Origin: Floccularia luteovirens
Lineage: Eukaryota > Basidiomycota > Agaricomycetes > Agaricales > Squamanitaceae
Length of the DNA: 64,000 nt
Direction of reading: 5' to 3'
Assembly (NCBI GenBank): GCA_009739215.1
Contig: VSJF01000003.1
Location: 2,046,001-2,110,000, forward strand
Under the pieces are notes generated by a model that had not been told where the DNA came from, did no database searches, and saw only the letters and a list, made by a program, of their open reading frames with translations. Of the stretch, positions 47,842-60,066 are shown piece by piece. The stretch's first letter is position 1, and every line of letters begins with the position of its first letter. The position numbers and the translations under genes are program-made.

Positions 47842-49375
47842 ATGCCCTCACTGTCCTCAGCCACGACGCGCCTTTGGAGGGCAGGAAAGCCAATACTCCA
47901 AAATTCGCGATATTTCTGGCTCGTAGCAGGTCTGGCGGTCGCTGTCGACTTTGTCCTCACACAATGCATCATCAGATATATATCCTGTCTGCCTATTCAG
48001 TCAACACGTCCGAATCTATGCTCAATTCTATTTTCAGACACAGAAATTGACTGGGAGACGTATATGATTCAGACGAAAGTGTACCTCCAAGGTCAACACA
48101 ACTACAGCATGATCGAGGGACCAACAGGGCCAGTTGTGTGAGTACATCTGCTTTTGTAGACACGTATTACTTGACAGTTGCCATCACAAGGTATCCTGCC
48201 GGCCACGTTCATATCCATCGTTTCCTATACGACATCACTGACAAAGGTCGTGATATTCGATTAGCGCAACAAATCTACGCCGCGTTATATTTATTGACCC
48301 AAGTCATATCATGCACAATTTATTATCGAGCTGGAAACATCCCAAATTGGATTGTCGTTTTCTTGGCTTCGAGCAAACGGCTTCATTCCATCTTTGTCCT
48401 GCGGTTGTTCAATGACTGCTGGGCAACTTTTATAACTCAAGCTGCAATTCTAGCATATCAATATGGATTGGACGATACAGGAACATTGTTGCTCAGGTAT
48501 GTGGGAGCTACAAGGCAGAAATACGATCCCAACTAACAACTTGCTAAGTGCTGCGCTGTCGGTAAAAATGTCGGTGTTACTATATCTTCCGGGGTTACTC
48601 GTGATTCTTTTCAAACGTCGAGGACTTGTGCAAACTTTCTTGCATGTCATAACTATCGGCATCATACAAGTCATGATCGGCTTACCTTTTATACAAGAAG
48701 ATTGGAGGTCTTATGCTGTCTCCGCGTTCAATTTTGGCCGGGTGTTTCTTTATAAATGGACCGTGAATTGGCGTATGTTCGACGAAGAGCTTTTCTTAAG
48801 CTCGTGGTTGTCGAATGTGCTATTGATTAGTCATTTGTCGGCATTGATCGCATTTGGTCTTTTTAAATGGTGCAAACCCGACGGAAATGTCTGGAAGGTG
48901 CTAAGTCGTGGACTCCGACGGCCCTCACGTCCAGCGGGACTGTCCCCAATTTCTCCAGATTGTGAGGATTTAATTGCTTTTAATGCCATGGGACAAAGTT
49001 AACCACAAGTTATAGATGTTGCAACAGTTTTATTCACGTCCAACTTGATAGGGATCATATTCGCGCGTTCTCTGCACTATCAGTTTTACTCGTGGTATGC
49101 ACATCAAATACCGTTCTTAGCTTGGAGAACACATTATCCGACTTTCGTAAAGTACGTTTATATTATCTTCTTGAGGTGTTATTGGCATCAAACTTCTTAA
49201 TTTCTTTAGAGTTCTCTTGTTTGTCGGGATAGAATATTCGTGGAATGTCTTTCCTTCTACGTTCTTGTCGTCAAGCGTTTTATTGGGTGCAAATACGGTG
49301 TTACTTTTGGGGATTTGGTTTGGGGATGCCAATGGTATCAGTATAAAAGCCAAGAAAAGAACGAAAACTACATAA
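47842..49375 (+). CDS. ALG3: Dol-P-Man:Man5GlcNAc2-PP-Dol alpha-1,3-mannosyltransferase Alg3
   Basis: Polytopic ER enzyme adding the first lumenal mannose of the N-glycan precursor. It starts [20 protein letters not shown]. The diagnostic blocks are [120 protein letters not shown] and [20 protein letters not shown]. Most hydrophobic segments fit transmembrane helices. Introns, including 48962-49014 (GTGAGG..TATAG), join in frame. It ends KKRTKTT with stop 49373-49375. The catalytic-region motif TEIDW is intact. No damage seen. Confidence 0.93.
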
Positions 49376-49830
49376 ATCCCTGTACATTACTCGCAAGCAA
49401 AATTCCCAAAAATTCATTGGATCTCCTGAAAAGGGTATATGCCATTTGCCTATCTACTTTAACAAGATCTACACAACCGCAGAAAGAAAATGAAGTGGTG
49501 CCGTATGCGTATTTATCTGACGTCCATAATTGCAAATATATGTATTGAGTTATGTGAAAATACTCTAGGACGAAGGAATTTGGTGTTATAATATATTTTG
49601 AATCTCCTAGCCTCGGAATTGAGGAAAAGGGACGTGCGCTACGTTCCAAAACAGTTCCCCAACTTGCCATTGCAAATAATTTTTTTATGCCTCGCCTCTG
49701 TCCTGATGCAAAACTATAGTTGGCCAACCGTGCAATAAAATGGCAGCAGGACCATGTAGGATTTGCGACGGAATGGGAGGATGTATGAGGCGCTTGTAAA
49801 GAAAGTGGAGCGAAACCATAGATTGCCACA
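49376..49830. other. Convergent 3' region of ALG3 and TBP
   Basis: No gene recognised. It should contain both 3' UTRs. Confidence 0.4.
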
Positions 49831-51012
49831 TTATGGTTTTCGGAACTCGCATAACACCGTGTAGATGGTGTTGAAAGCCGTATAGATCTCCTCCCTAACC
49901 TATATGCCGTGACAACAAATATAGTGTCAGCGGCCGGCTTAAAATTGTTACCACCACAGCCATAAAGTGTCAATACGTCAAATGTCACCCCATAGGTAAC
50001 ATAAAGCGCACGACGAAGAATCTCATAAATAAGATAGAGTTGTAAAATGTTCACCTTTGCACCAGTCAAGACAATCTTGCCTGAAACGAATATCAGGAGT
50101 ACAACTTTGGGCTTGATCATACGGTAGATAAGACCAGGGAAGAGCTATATTAGTGTTAGTGTGTGTATGATGTCATTATGAACTGTTGACGTACCTCAGG
50201 TTCATAACTGCTGAACTGTCCGTGGCTGTAAGCAAGCCCTTCCAAACGGATGGGGAACTTGACATCACAACTACCGACAATGTTCTGAATTTTAAATTCA
50301 GAAAACTTCGCGTCGAAACCCAACTTCTGCACAATTCGGGCATATTTACGCGACGCAAGGCGAGAGTCATCTTCAGACTTCGCTCCAGTCACGACCATCT
50401 TGCCCGATGCGAAGATGAGTGCTGTTGTCTTCGGATCACGAATTCGCATTATGACGGCTGCGAAACGCTATAACATGCGAACAGAGCAGTTCTACATGTC
50501 ATTTAGCAGAAAAATAGGTGTTTACCAACCTTAGGATTGTACTCTGCGTTCCGTGCATGCAAAGCGATTGTCTTCAGGTCAAGGCGGCAGTCAAGATTGA
50601 CGGTTGCTACTATGTTTTGCAAAGTAGGCACGATTCCTTCAACGGCAGTTATGTGTTGTTGTTCGAGTGTAAGAGGCGCTGGCGTTGATGGCACTGGTGT
50701 CGCTGATGGCGTTGACGGACCTGCCGCCGCATTGGTGGAAGCTGGTGGTGGTGAGGGTTGGGATGGCGCTTTGTCGGGTTGAGACTGAGGTTGTGTAAAC
50801 GAATTGGACAACGGCGATGGTCCAGGCAGAGCGAGACCATTCGCTTGTTGAGGTAGGTATGGGATACCACCAGGGAGTGCAAGACTGTGCGCTTGCTGCT
50901 GTTGGGGTTGCTGGTACTGAGGTCTTTGTTGATGCTGGTAAGGCTGCTGTTGTTGAGTGGATACATTTGAGCGACCAAAGGTGATTTGACGAGCGGGCAA
51001 CGCAAAAGACAT
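49831..51012 (-). CDS. SPT15: TATA-binding protein (TBP)
   Basis: General transcription factor for Pol I, II and III. The start at 51010-51012 gives [16 protein letters not shown]. The ~110-residue N-terminus is rich in Gln, Pro and Ser. The conserved saddle begins [80 protein letters not shown]. The second repeat is [55 protein letters not shown], and the last exon is [22 protein letters not shown], stop 49831-49833. The introns I checked have GT/AG borders. The core is nearly invariant and complete. Confidence 0.97.
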
Positions 51013-51363
51013 CAGCAAATTTTTTATGCAAGCGTGGGAAAGTAAATGTGGGGGAAAGAAAACGGAATTCAGACAGCGAAACGCGGTCTTATATATGTTT
51101 CGAGGTTCAAACTCCGACATTTGAGTCACAATTGCCTTACGTAACTACTCTTCTTTTGTTCTCCTTCAGACGCCAGCAAAGCCGGGTTGCCTCCTCATCC
51201 TTCCGCACTGTCAAAGCCTTTCTCCATGTAAGTATCTTGTATCCTACGAATCTTTAAAGCAAGACGGGTCGAGTAATGAAACAGAGGTGGTTACCTGTCA
51301 AATCTTGCGGTTTGAAGAGCCGCGGGCTGTGTCTGCATAATAACCCTCGTTAAGGCTGTATTA
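51013..51363. other. Intergenic upstream of TBP
   Basis: It carries the TBP promoter on the minus strand. No other gene seen. Confidence 0.4.
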
Positions 51364-51627
51364 CTATTGTTTGTACATACCCGAACCCGTACCACTTTTA
51401 CTTTTCGTACCCATCAATGATAGAGTGGTGTATGGCTCCATATTCGTCTCGAGGTTTCCAAGATGGCCATCCTCTCCGATGTCATCCCAAGCCTTATATA
51501 AGGAAGGATCCGGAACATGATTGATTCCTGGGAAAACGTGTATCAGAACAGCCCAAACGACAATATATATAGCTGCACAGCAAGCGCTCTTAGGCGCCGA
51601 ATCTCTATTATCACACATGTGGTCCAC
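51364..51627 (-). CDS. Possible small membrane protein, C-terminal exon
   Basis: A minus-strand frame contains CCAAIYIVVWAVLIHVFPGI, a likely membrane span, followed by NHVPDPSLYKAWDDIGEDGH and a polar tail ending SGTGSGMYKQ. Upstream on the same strand (about 51770-51830) a hydrophobic piece, YIFNAVVGLVLANTT, could be another membrane segment of the same protein, but I could not define its exon borders or start. No family recognised. Confidence 0.35.
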   Translation of the reverse strand: MDHMCDNRDSAPKSACCAAIYIVVWAVLIHVFPGINHVPDPSLYKAWDDIGEDGHLGNLETNMEPYTTLSLMGTKSKSGTGSGMYKQ

Positions 51628-51893
51628 GTAGTATAGTGTAAGAAAGTATCATCAAAGAATCCATATCCTGACTGTCAGAGTGTCAAACTCATACACTATC
51701 ACTATCAAGTCGAGGGTATTAAACTATTAACAATTGGTAAAAAATATCAGCTTAGGGGGGCTCTACAAAAAACTAACGTAGTATTAGCCAGCACAAGTCC
51801 CACAACAGCATTGAAAATGTATTAGACACCAGCAACAATCCTGTTAAAAATCATTATTAGTTCGTTATCAGGCTTGAAAATACTTCGCTGAAC

Positions 51894-54494
51894 TCACTCT
51901 TCCGCCTTATTGAGTGCCTGTACCATACTGACAACTTCCTTCCTGCGGTTTACAACGAACTCGCTTTCCTTCAATAGCTCATCTAATACATCGGGTTTGT
52001 ACAACTCTTGTAACAGTTCTCTCTGCAGATTGTCCTTGGAATGTGAGACCAAAGTGAGAGAGATAGCCTTTGGGACCATATCAATCATCTCCCGTTTCAC
52101 AATGTTGAAATACGAATGAATGAGTAGTTCTGTCAAAATATGTCAAAACTAACGGAGGCAAGATAAGTTAATAACACTGACTGATAACTTCTGTTTCCAT
52201 CGTCTCCCTCTCATTCAACGCGTTCTGAGGCTTGATCACTGGAGGGGGAGCCTCCATTGCTGCCGCTCCCTTCTTTTTGGCAGCAGCAGTTTTGTTTGCA
52301 GCAAAAAACGATCCGAAGAATCCTGCCTCATCTCTCTTCAAGTCAACGTCTAAATCCTTGTTGTTGTTGATCTGGGACTTCTTCGGGTCAGGAGGTGGTT
52401 TTGCAGCGTTAAGACGTTCCGTAACAAGAGCTGTGGCCTAATGCATTTGTGAGACAAATGATACAAGTGCAATGGATCATTGACGAACGGCGTGTCCACC
52501 TATGAAATCTGGATGGGTAGTATTCACGTAGCAAGCTTGCATACTAATCGTGCATCGGTATCAGGATGAAAACGAGTTTAACATATGCTTACGAGACAAG
52601 GTCGCTGACGAGTTTGGTAGTAGGGTTCATAGACTTCTTGAAGAAGTTAATCACCACGGCATTGAAGCGTTCACGGAGGGCTGGATATCTCCGGAATGCT
52701 GACTATCACATGAAGCAGGAAATCAATACACTAGTATGTCCATTCCATATGCAACTAATACGAACCACTTTAGAAAGCAGATGGGTAAGAATCCTGATCA
52801 GTTCATCATACACCAGTTGGCAACATTTGAGACTGGGGTCTTCCAAGCGTTTTATCTGTTGTTTGACAATAACCTCGAATGCTGCTGTCCCCACAAACAA
52901 GGCAGGCGTTGAACCCTAAAGCTCACACAGTGTCAGAAACTACCTACTCAACATCAGATACACGACTCACCGAGGAGTTGTACAATATAGTTCTAATATC
53001 ACCATCTTTGACTTGATCGAAGGGATCAATGCTTTTGATTCCATTGTTAAACAACTCATGGAAAACAAAACTAATACGTGCTCCTCCCGAAAGTTCGTTT
53101 AGAGACAAATCATTCGTGTTTCCGTCAATGGTCGTTCGGAACTCATTAGTGAACTCTGTGATGACTGAGAGAACGATGTTTCCAGAATTGCCATCACCCA
53201 TTGGCCCACCAAGAGACTGTAGTTCTGTGTTATACTTTTGAAGGTTTTGGGATATGCGGGCCTTGATTTCTGGGAGGGTGGATCGGATATGGTGCATAAG
53301 GATCTAAAAAAATATGGGTTTGTATTCAACATGGTATGGATCAGTTGAGATATGTGAAAGGTACCATGTTGAGCTTTCGTGCCAGGAAGGGAGTACCACA
53401 AAACTGGGCCTTTCCTTTGTAAGAAGGGTGGTTCTCAAAGAATTCTCGTTCGTGCTCGAGAGCAATGCTGATGGGCTTGTTACTCTCAATATCGCGTTGT
53501 CCACGATTGACGACCGGAACGTATCCAAGTCGAAGAGGAATGATACGACCGGCCAGAATGTCTACCACATCCGTGCCCTTGTCCCTAAATTCACCATGTC
53601 ATCAGGCCGCTGTATTATAATGAAAGTATGAGCACTCACATAAGATCCACCTTTGTCAAGACACCAATCGTCCTCGTTCCCTCTGGATCCACCTCTCGCG
53701 CCATCTTCAAACCGTCTGAGTTCGCCAAATCCGTATTGGCACCAGTTACAGCCAGAATGATACAAGCCGACTTGGAGATGTACTTCATCAACATCTCTCT
53801 GATTTGCTTCTCAATATCTCGCGGTTGGTCTCCGACAGGCACTTTCGTGAGACCAGGAAGATCGACCAGGGTCAATGTCAAGACATTAGGAGAGAAAATG
53901 CGAAGGTTAATAGGTTGAGGTGATATTCCTGCATTTTTTCCGGTCTTCGCTTCCGTGTCACGAACAATTTCATCTCGAATTTTGTTGAAATCATAAAACT
54001 TTTCGCCGGGAAGGTGGAGGAATTCGCCCCATTCGTCTGGGTTTGCTGCTTTATCTCCTACTTTATCTGTACCATTGATTTGAGCTATAGGGTCGTTAGT
54101 GACGATAAGATCTTAGAAATCAAGATAACATACGTCCTCCATTAATATGAGGTCCCGCCGGTCGGTTTATCAATTGTAGAACCTGTTTTTTCATGTCAGT
54201 GGCAAGTGGTAAAACTCTCATAAAATAACATACTAGCGGACGCCGGGTCACGATGCCAGTACCGCGAGGTAAGAAGTCCCTTCCGACGATGTTCTACTCA
54301 TATTTGTCAAGCAAGCTAGGAATTAACAAGAGTGAACATACCTCTAAGACACTACTCTTTCCACTACTCTGACTCCCAAGTACACATATTTGGGGTAAAT
54401 CTATCTGAGATGTTGACTGACCAACAGCGCTAAACACGTCTTGCAATTTGTTGACGATATTAACAATTTCAGTACCAAGAGTTCCTGTAGCCAT
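51894..54494 (-). CDS. VPS1: Dynamin-like GTPase, Vps1 type
   Basis: Large GTPase for membrane scission at Golgi, endosome, vacuole and peroxisome. It starts [20 protein letters not shown], then the P-loop [40 protein letters not shown], the switch [20 protein letters not shown], and the G4 motif TKVDLM. The stalk holds [20 protein letters not shown] and [16 protein letters not shown] sequence, [19 protein letters not shown], then [17 protein letters not shown], a short acidic/Lys-Pro insert, and the GED with [20 protein letters not shown]. It ends NKAEE with stop 51894-51896. The short insert and the N-terminus favour Vps1 over Dnm1, but not decisively. Many small introns, all joining in frame where checked. 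Confidence 0.9.
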
Positions 54495-55555
54495 ATTCTA
54501 GGATTATGTCGTGAAAGAAATAGAGCCAGTAAGAAACGTTGAGAGAGGGAGACGTAAGGCTCACGTAGGTGACCTGTGCGGTGTGGTATGCACGCTGAAG
54601 CCAAACTCGACCAAACTGTTTACTTCAAGTCCTTTAAGCTTGTTCTCTATATAAAAGTCTTTATATACAACAGCTATCCATATTGCTGCGGATTTCCGTA
54701 CTGCTGCGCCTTTTTCAATTGATAAACGTCAACGAACGCAGTCTTTTTCGGTCTCACTACCAAAATGACTGTAGCAGGAAATGCCACCAGTAGCATCGGA
54801 AATTATGGACAAGTCCGCGTTCTCCTTGGCCATTATACCCAGGTTCAGGTTTAAGGGATTTGTGGGTTGGATATGGTGCGTTGTATGGCAGTGACCATGT
54901 TGACATTAGCTGTCTAGAAGCTTGGAAATCGTGTTGATTGGCTGATACAACGCTCCATCCGTATGTCCAAATAGAGAGGAATCGAACATTGTTGTCCCCA
55001 TTTATCTCATCATACATTGCCTCAAGTTTTTTTTTTGTCTTCTCAGAAGCGCATAACAATAGACTAATCGGTTCATTCTACCGGTTTTCCTTCCTTGTAA
55101 ACACTCGATAAAACAAGGAAGCTACAATGAACGATTCCAGCACATTTCACTGTCCTCCATGTGTCCTTTCATAATCACCTCATCCTGGACCATCGAAAAA
55201 TAACCTACACAATCATTAAGATCAGCTGTGTAGACTCCTGGTCATGCGCACAAACCATATTGCCAGCTCACGAAGCTGATACACGAGGATGATTAACGGT
55301 CCGGAAATATACAATCATCTCATCTTCAAACCCAAAACTAAGGGAAGCAATGTGTTTATCGCACATTGCAGCGTCATCTGCAATCAATATTCTACATCAG
55401 CAGCTCTGCAAACACTTCTTGGCGCTCCTCATGTTAAGGTTTCACTGTAATTCTGTGCATCTGGTCTAAAATTAAATTTTCTCCCTCTATTTAAGCAATG
55501 GTGGAGAACCCTCCTAAAAAACCCCATTATCCCCGCTTACTTTTTCACCGTCGAA
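54495..55555. other. 1 kb intergenic region
   Basis: Divergent spacer between the dynamin and GH88 starts. An open frame on the minus strand (54757-55059) has no supporting motif or splice context. I see no RNA gene or repeat. Confidence 0.4.
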
Positions 55556-57184
55556 ATGCTCCCCAGTATCCTACTTAGTCTTTGCTTCTCCTCTCTTGTA
55601 TCTGCTATTCCTCCAGCAGAACTTTTTTCTCCTCTCATCCCTTCAAAGGTACAAGCAACATTTGAACAACTCCCTGCACCAATCAGGTATCCACAATGGA
55701 CTGACAGTAGTGCTGGTAATTGGCAATTTTTCTCTCCAAACACTTGGACGTCAGGTTTCTTCCCTGTCACTGGCTATGCCTTAAACACTAGGAAGACACT
55801 CTGCGGCGCTACTCCTGCAAATGGACTAGGAAGTGCTGATTGGCTTTCATTGGGTCGTTCTGCGAGTTCCGGATTGATACCCTTAGAAATATCCAATGGT
55901 GTCGGCCATGATGTCGGCTTCCTGAGCTTTCCTTTCATTGAAGAATTGGTTGTGTACGTCAATTTAGTGTTGTAGACTTCCAGAGACCTGATACATCTTG
56001 CTTCCTAGTAACCCAAAGAACCAGACCGCAATTACAGCCGTAAACAAGTTTGCAACTCTGTTGGCCAACCGCTTCAACGCTAAAGTTGGATGCACACGCA
56101 GCTGGGACGCAAGTGATCCCACAGACTTTATGGTAACTCTAATTCCGACCTGTTTTTACAAAGAACTCTAACGCCTCGATGCAGGTCATCATTGATAACA
56201 TGATGAACCTAGAAGTCTTATTCCAATCAGCAGCACTAACTGGAAACGCCACTTTGCGGCAAATCGCCATTGCCCATGCTGACACCACCATGAAGAATCA
56301 CATCCGTACAGATGGTAGGTATATCTTAACGTCGAGTACATGTCTCCTCATATTCATGAAAAAATATCCCAGGCTCTACATGGCATCTTGTCGAATATAA
56401 TTCTACAACAGGTGGTGTAATTAGGAAATCAACTGTGCAGGGATTCTCCGACAGTAGGTAAATCGATGAGAGAATCATCGTCTATAACCAGCAAGCTCAC
56501 ACCTAAATAAATAGCACATGGGCTCGTGGACAAGCGTGGGGTTTATACGGCTTTGCAAACAGTATGTTCTACACCGCATGCTATCTTTGGTTCCATCGGC
56601 GTCTTATTGACCTTCCCTGTCATCAGTGTTCTTCCACACTGGTAACGTAAACTATTTGGATACGGCTCGCAAAATAGCAACGTATTTCTTGAATAACATG
56701 CCGACCAATAACGTTGTTCCTTGGTAAGAATGGGAATCTGGAATGACCCGTCCCGACTAACGGTATACCAGGGATTTCAACGCGCCTCAACCACGACCTG
56801 CAGATTCCTCAGCTGCCACCATCGCGGCCAATGGATTATTATTACTTGCGCAAGTCGAAACTTCAGATACATCACGTACACAATGGACTAATGCAGCTAT
56901 CAATGTAAGGGATGTTTCTTTTTGATGCGATAAATAATCAAAATGATTCACTAGATTCTCAACGGCATTACAACTCTTGCTTGGAATCCCGCATGGCAAA
57001 GTCTTCTATCCAACGGAACTGTTAATAAACCCGCAAATAACTTTGATACTGGCATTGTCTATGGTTTGTCTTCCTCATTTTTGATATAATCACCAATCAA
57101 AACCACATTCTTCATACAGGTGATTATTATTACATTCGAGCTGGAAGTGAACTCGTCAAAATGGGTCTTGCTCAATGCTCCTGA
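55556..57184 (+). CDS. Secreted GH88-like unsaturated glucuronyl hydrolase
   Basis: It starts with signal peptide MLPSILLSLCFSSLVSAIP. The (alpha/alpha)6-barrel follows: QLPAPIRYPQWTDSSAGNWQ, FFSPNTWTSGFFPVTGYALN, GVGHDVGFLSFPFIEELVV, CTRSWDASDPTDFM, VIIDNMMNLEVLFQSAALTG, the catalytic-type block STWARGQAWGLYGFAN, FHTGNVNYLDTARKIATYFL, and DFNAPQPRPADSSAATIAAN. It ends DTGIVYGDYYYIRAGSELVK, stop 57182-57184. The SWD and DNMMNLE motifs carry the catalytic Asp residues of the family. All introns join in frame. The family removes unsaturated uronic residues left by polysaccharide lyases, so a role in plant or bacterial polysaccharide use is likely; the exact substrate is unknown. Confidence 0.87.
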
Positions 57185-57397
57185 TTTTGAGCTGTAAATG
57201 AGCGGCATATACGCAGTTGGTTTATTGAAAAGCAGCATGCATTGAAAAATTATTGGGAAATGCGGAACAAAAATTGACTTTGATGTAACAACGAGAGACA
57301 GAACTCGAATTATAAAAGTCCTAAGAAGGGACACATTGCTATCTAATATACCGCTGCTTCCTGCTTCAGTGAATGGCGTTCACGTGCTACTATTAAT

Positions 57398-58002
57398 CTA
57401 CGAGTAATTGAGACGGAATATATCGTTGAATCTGATTTCGCCAGGGGTTCGACATTAGATAAATTTGCAATTGAAAAACAGCCACCTACACATAGTAACT
57501 ACCACCATCAGGAATAAGATGGAAGACTTGGCTGAACTGAAGGGGGTTCTGACCATCATCAACCTTTGTCACAATGTTTGATCATGTATAAGAATCAATA
57601 CTGTGGCAAGGCACTCACCAGTAGCAGCCCCGTGACGCTGACGATCAAACTGGCCAAGGTCGGTGAAGATGGCTGCGCATCCATAGTCGTGACTTTATGC
57701 ACGACTTTCTGGAATGGCAGCGTCTAAAAATCGAATTTATTGGGATCGAACTGATGAGAGACAATAGAAAAAGGCATTACGGTTAGTTTTTCAGTAATAT
57801 CAACGGCGCCCTGTATTTGGGCGCCTTCGAAGCTGAGCATAGATGTCGCGCGCTGTCATTGAGATTGAGGTTAGATCAGGGAAAGATCTAGACGTTGAGA
57901 AAGGACGCAGACATAGAGACTTTGCAATGCATTGCGATCTGAATCAAAAGTGGTATAGTAGAAGTCGGTGAACTGCTTGGCGATGGTGTTGATGTCCGCC
58001 AT
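57398..58002 (-). CDS. NTF2: Nuclear transport factor 2 (NTF2)
   Basis: Carries Ran-GDP into the nucleus. It starts [20 protein letters not shown], then [90 protein letters not shown] and the end RLNYS, stop 57398-57400. The acidic residues facing Ran (DDGQ region) and the hydrophobic pocket residues are conserved. Introns are short, all joining in frame. About 125 residues, normal. It supports the same Ran system that drives the exportins earlier in the window, though the linkage is likely chance. Confidence 0.95.
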
Positions 58003-58231
58003 TTGTCTAGTTATATGGTGGTGGTTGAGAGAACAACAAAGATCACGGAGCTGTTGAAAAAGAAATGGTATCAAGATTGGTCACGTGGCCATAACGACCA
58101 GTGTAATTGAAATGTGGAATTGGTCGTGTAAATTCTTCATGTTCCAGTCTGACGGTTATACCCCTTGGTGCGTCTTTTCATCTTCTTTCTTTCTAAAATC
58201 TAACTGCATCCCCACAGATGACCCCAAAGTC
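58003..58231. promoter_or_regulatory. Divergent promoter region, NTF2 and next gene
   Basis: 229 bases between divergent starts. A CAG at 58215-58217 may be the end of an intron in the 5' leader of the plus-strand gene. Confidence 0.35.
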
Positions 58232-59817
58232 ATGTCTCAATTTACAGGAGAATCACAGCGCCCAGGTATGCGTCGTAAGTCATCGGCGCAGAACTTGTTG
58301 TCATCCTTCAAACCTTCCAACACACCGTCTGGTTCTACTACACCCGTAGTACCCATGAATTTGCCACCATCAACTACACCTTCGTCATCATCACTTACTT
58401 TTAACTCTATTGCTGGAAGCACCGGGACTCAACCCTCAATCACGCCACTTGTCAGGGATTGGGATGCACAATCCTTACATTCTGATACAGTAGGCTCGTC
58501 TCTCGGTGGGGCAGGAAGTCCACCGCTGGGGTCAGGAACCTCCGTTGATCACTTAAGAGATCTCGTTCAAAAACGAATTATCACTCTCACTTACATTAGG
58601 AATATTCATGAAGGGTAGGCCTGTGGTTATTACCCTTTCTCTGACAATTCCTGAATATACTCTAGACGGAGCCATTGGTTTCACACGATTTTTATATCAC
58701 GAACGGAATTAGTACGAATATTCAGTAACAACGATATTGCTATCAAGAAAAGGTAAATGGTTCAAAATATACATCATCGGATTACTTGCTTAGATCTCAA
58801 TAACCAAGAACATACCGGTTTGCTATCCTCGGCATGTCACTATCCAACCTCCTCGACATTAATCAACCACAAGACCTGCTGCGAGGTCTTTTAAATACCA
58901 TCTCTGAGTATGATCAAGCAAAAGAAGATAATGATAAATCAAAGATGGTATGTCTCCTATGAATGGTTCTAGTTCTCGCCAAATAATTCACTAGCCTTCA
59001 AAAAAGCGTATCTTCAAACCGAAGGGTGCAAAGAGAGGAACCAGTGGAGTGACAGAATACACAGGCTCCTATACAGAGACGTCAACAGATGCATCATATC
59101 TCGTAATGCCACATACAGTATGTATCTAATCATAATTAGTTGATCCATAAGCACTACTCAACAAGTGTCATCTAGCCGTTCTCTCTAGACTACCACCAAA
59201 CCCTACTTTCTCTTCTCGATGTGCTTTCGGAAGTCTACAACAAGATATCGAAGCTCCTTGGACCGTCACTTTTTCCGCATACTTCACAGCATATGGCAGG
59301 CCCTCTTGGCTTACTGTCTCCTCATCCAGGTGTCTCTTACCTATTTCCTGGGGATGCTGGGTCAATTTCTGATCAATCAGCAGCAAATTCGGGCCATCCA
59401 ACAAACCCAAGTCTACATCAGACATTATCAAACAATTCCTCAGGTTTATTTGATAGTGACATGAGCGGAAGTCTTTGGAGTATTGCGAACCCTTCGGGAG
59501 TAAATGTAAACGGTGGCCATGGAGTACTTAACAGTCCTCCAGGAGCGATGTGGTCGGCGAGTATGGGGGAGACAGTCCAAAAGATTGATGGAAAGCTCAA
59601 AGTATGTGATTCCAGTGCTCTATTGTGTTTTAATGTACTTATGCAGTTTGAGTAGAAGATTACCACAACACTACTGAAAGATCTTGATGCGCTAGCAAGA
59701 AATGGCATACAAGATGAACTGGCCTCGCTTGATCCCCTTTTGAGAAATATGAATATTTCAGAAGGGGGAATAGCTTCTACAGGGGGCAAGATCTTGTACG
59801 ACTTTGACGCAATGTGA
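58232..59817 (+). CDS. Conserved fungal-type protein of unknown function, Ser-rich
   Basis: It starts MSQFTGESQRPGMRRKSSAQ; an in-frame ATG at 58085 would add an unlikely hydrophobic leader. After a Ser/Thr/Pro-rich region (residues ~20-110) comes a compact core: HLRDLVQKRIITLTYIRNIH, EGRSHWFHTIFISRTELVRI, FAILGMSLSNLLDINQPQDL, LRGLLNTISEYDQAKEDNDK. Later SLDYHQTLLSLLDVLSEVYN and KISKLLGPSLFPHTSQH suggest a helical domain. The end is KKITTTLLKDLDALARNGIQ .. GGKILYDFDAM. Introns join in frame. I do not recognise the family with confidence. The core reads like a conserved domain, so the gene is surely real. Confidence 0.75.
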
Positions 59818-60066
59818 GGGGTTTGCGTTGGTTGGTGACAACACCAATAACTGGAACCACTGGGAGGATGAATTTTACCACAATACGTTCTCAAGCCATC
59901 GTGATAGGCGACTGATAATAGGTTGCAGCACGTAGATGTATATTATGTATAATGACTATTGATATTGGATGATTGTCTGTATAACAAGCAGTGATCGGAA
60001 AAAGTAAATTTGGCACGAGTTTCAATGCGAACCTTGTTCTGAAAAACTGTGCAGCTCTCCGGAACG

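Noticed and set aside
48962..49014. Apparent premature stop in ALG3 after SPISPD
   Set aside because: A 53-nt intron (GTGAGG..TTATAG) removes it and restores [12 protein letters not shown].
50537..51031. Open frames rich in Gly/Val or Pro/Thr on both strands
   Set aside because: Shadows of the Gln/Pro-rich N-terminus of TBP; repetitive codons keep other frames open.
54757..55059. Minus-strand open frame of 100 codons upstream of the dynamin gene
   Set aside because: No recognisable motif, no splice context, composition like random sequence.
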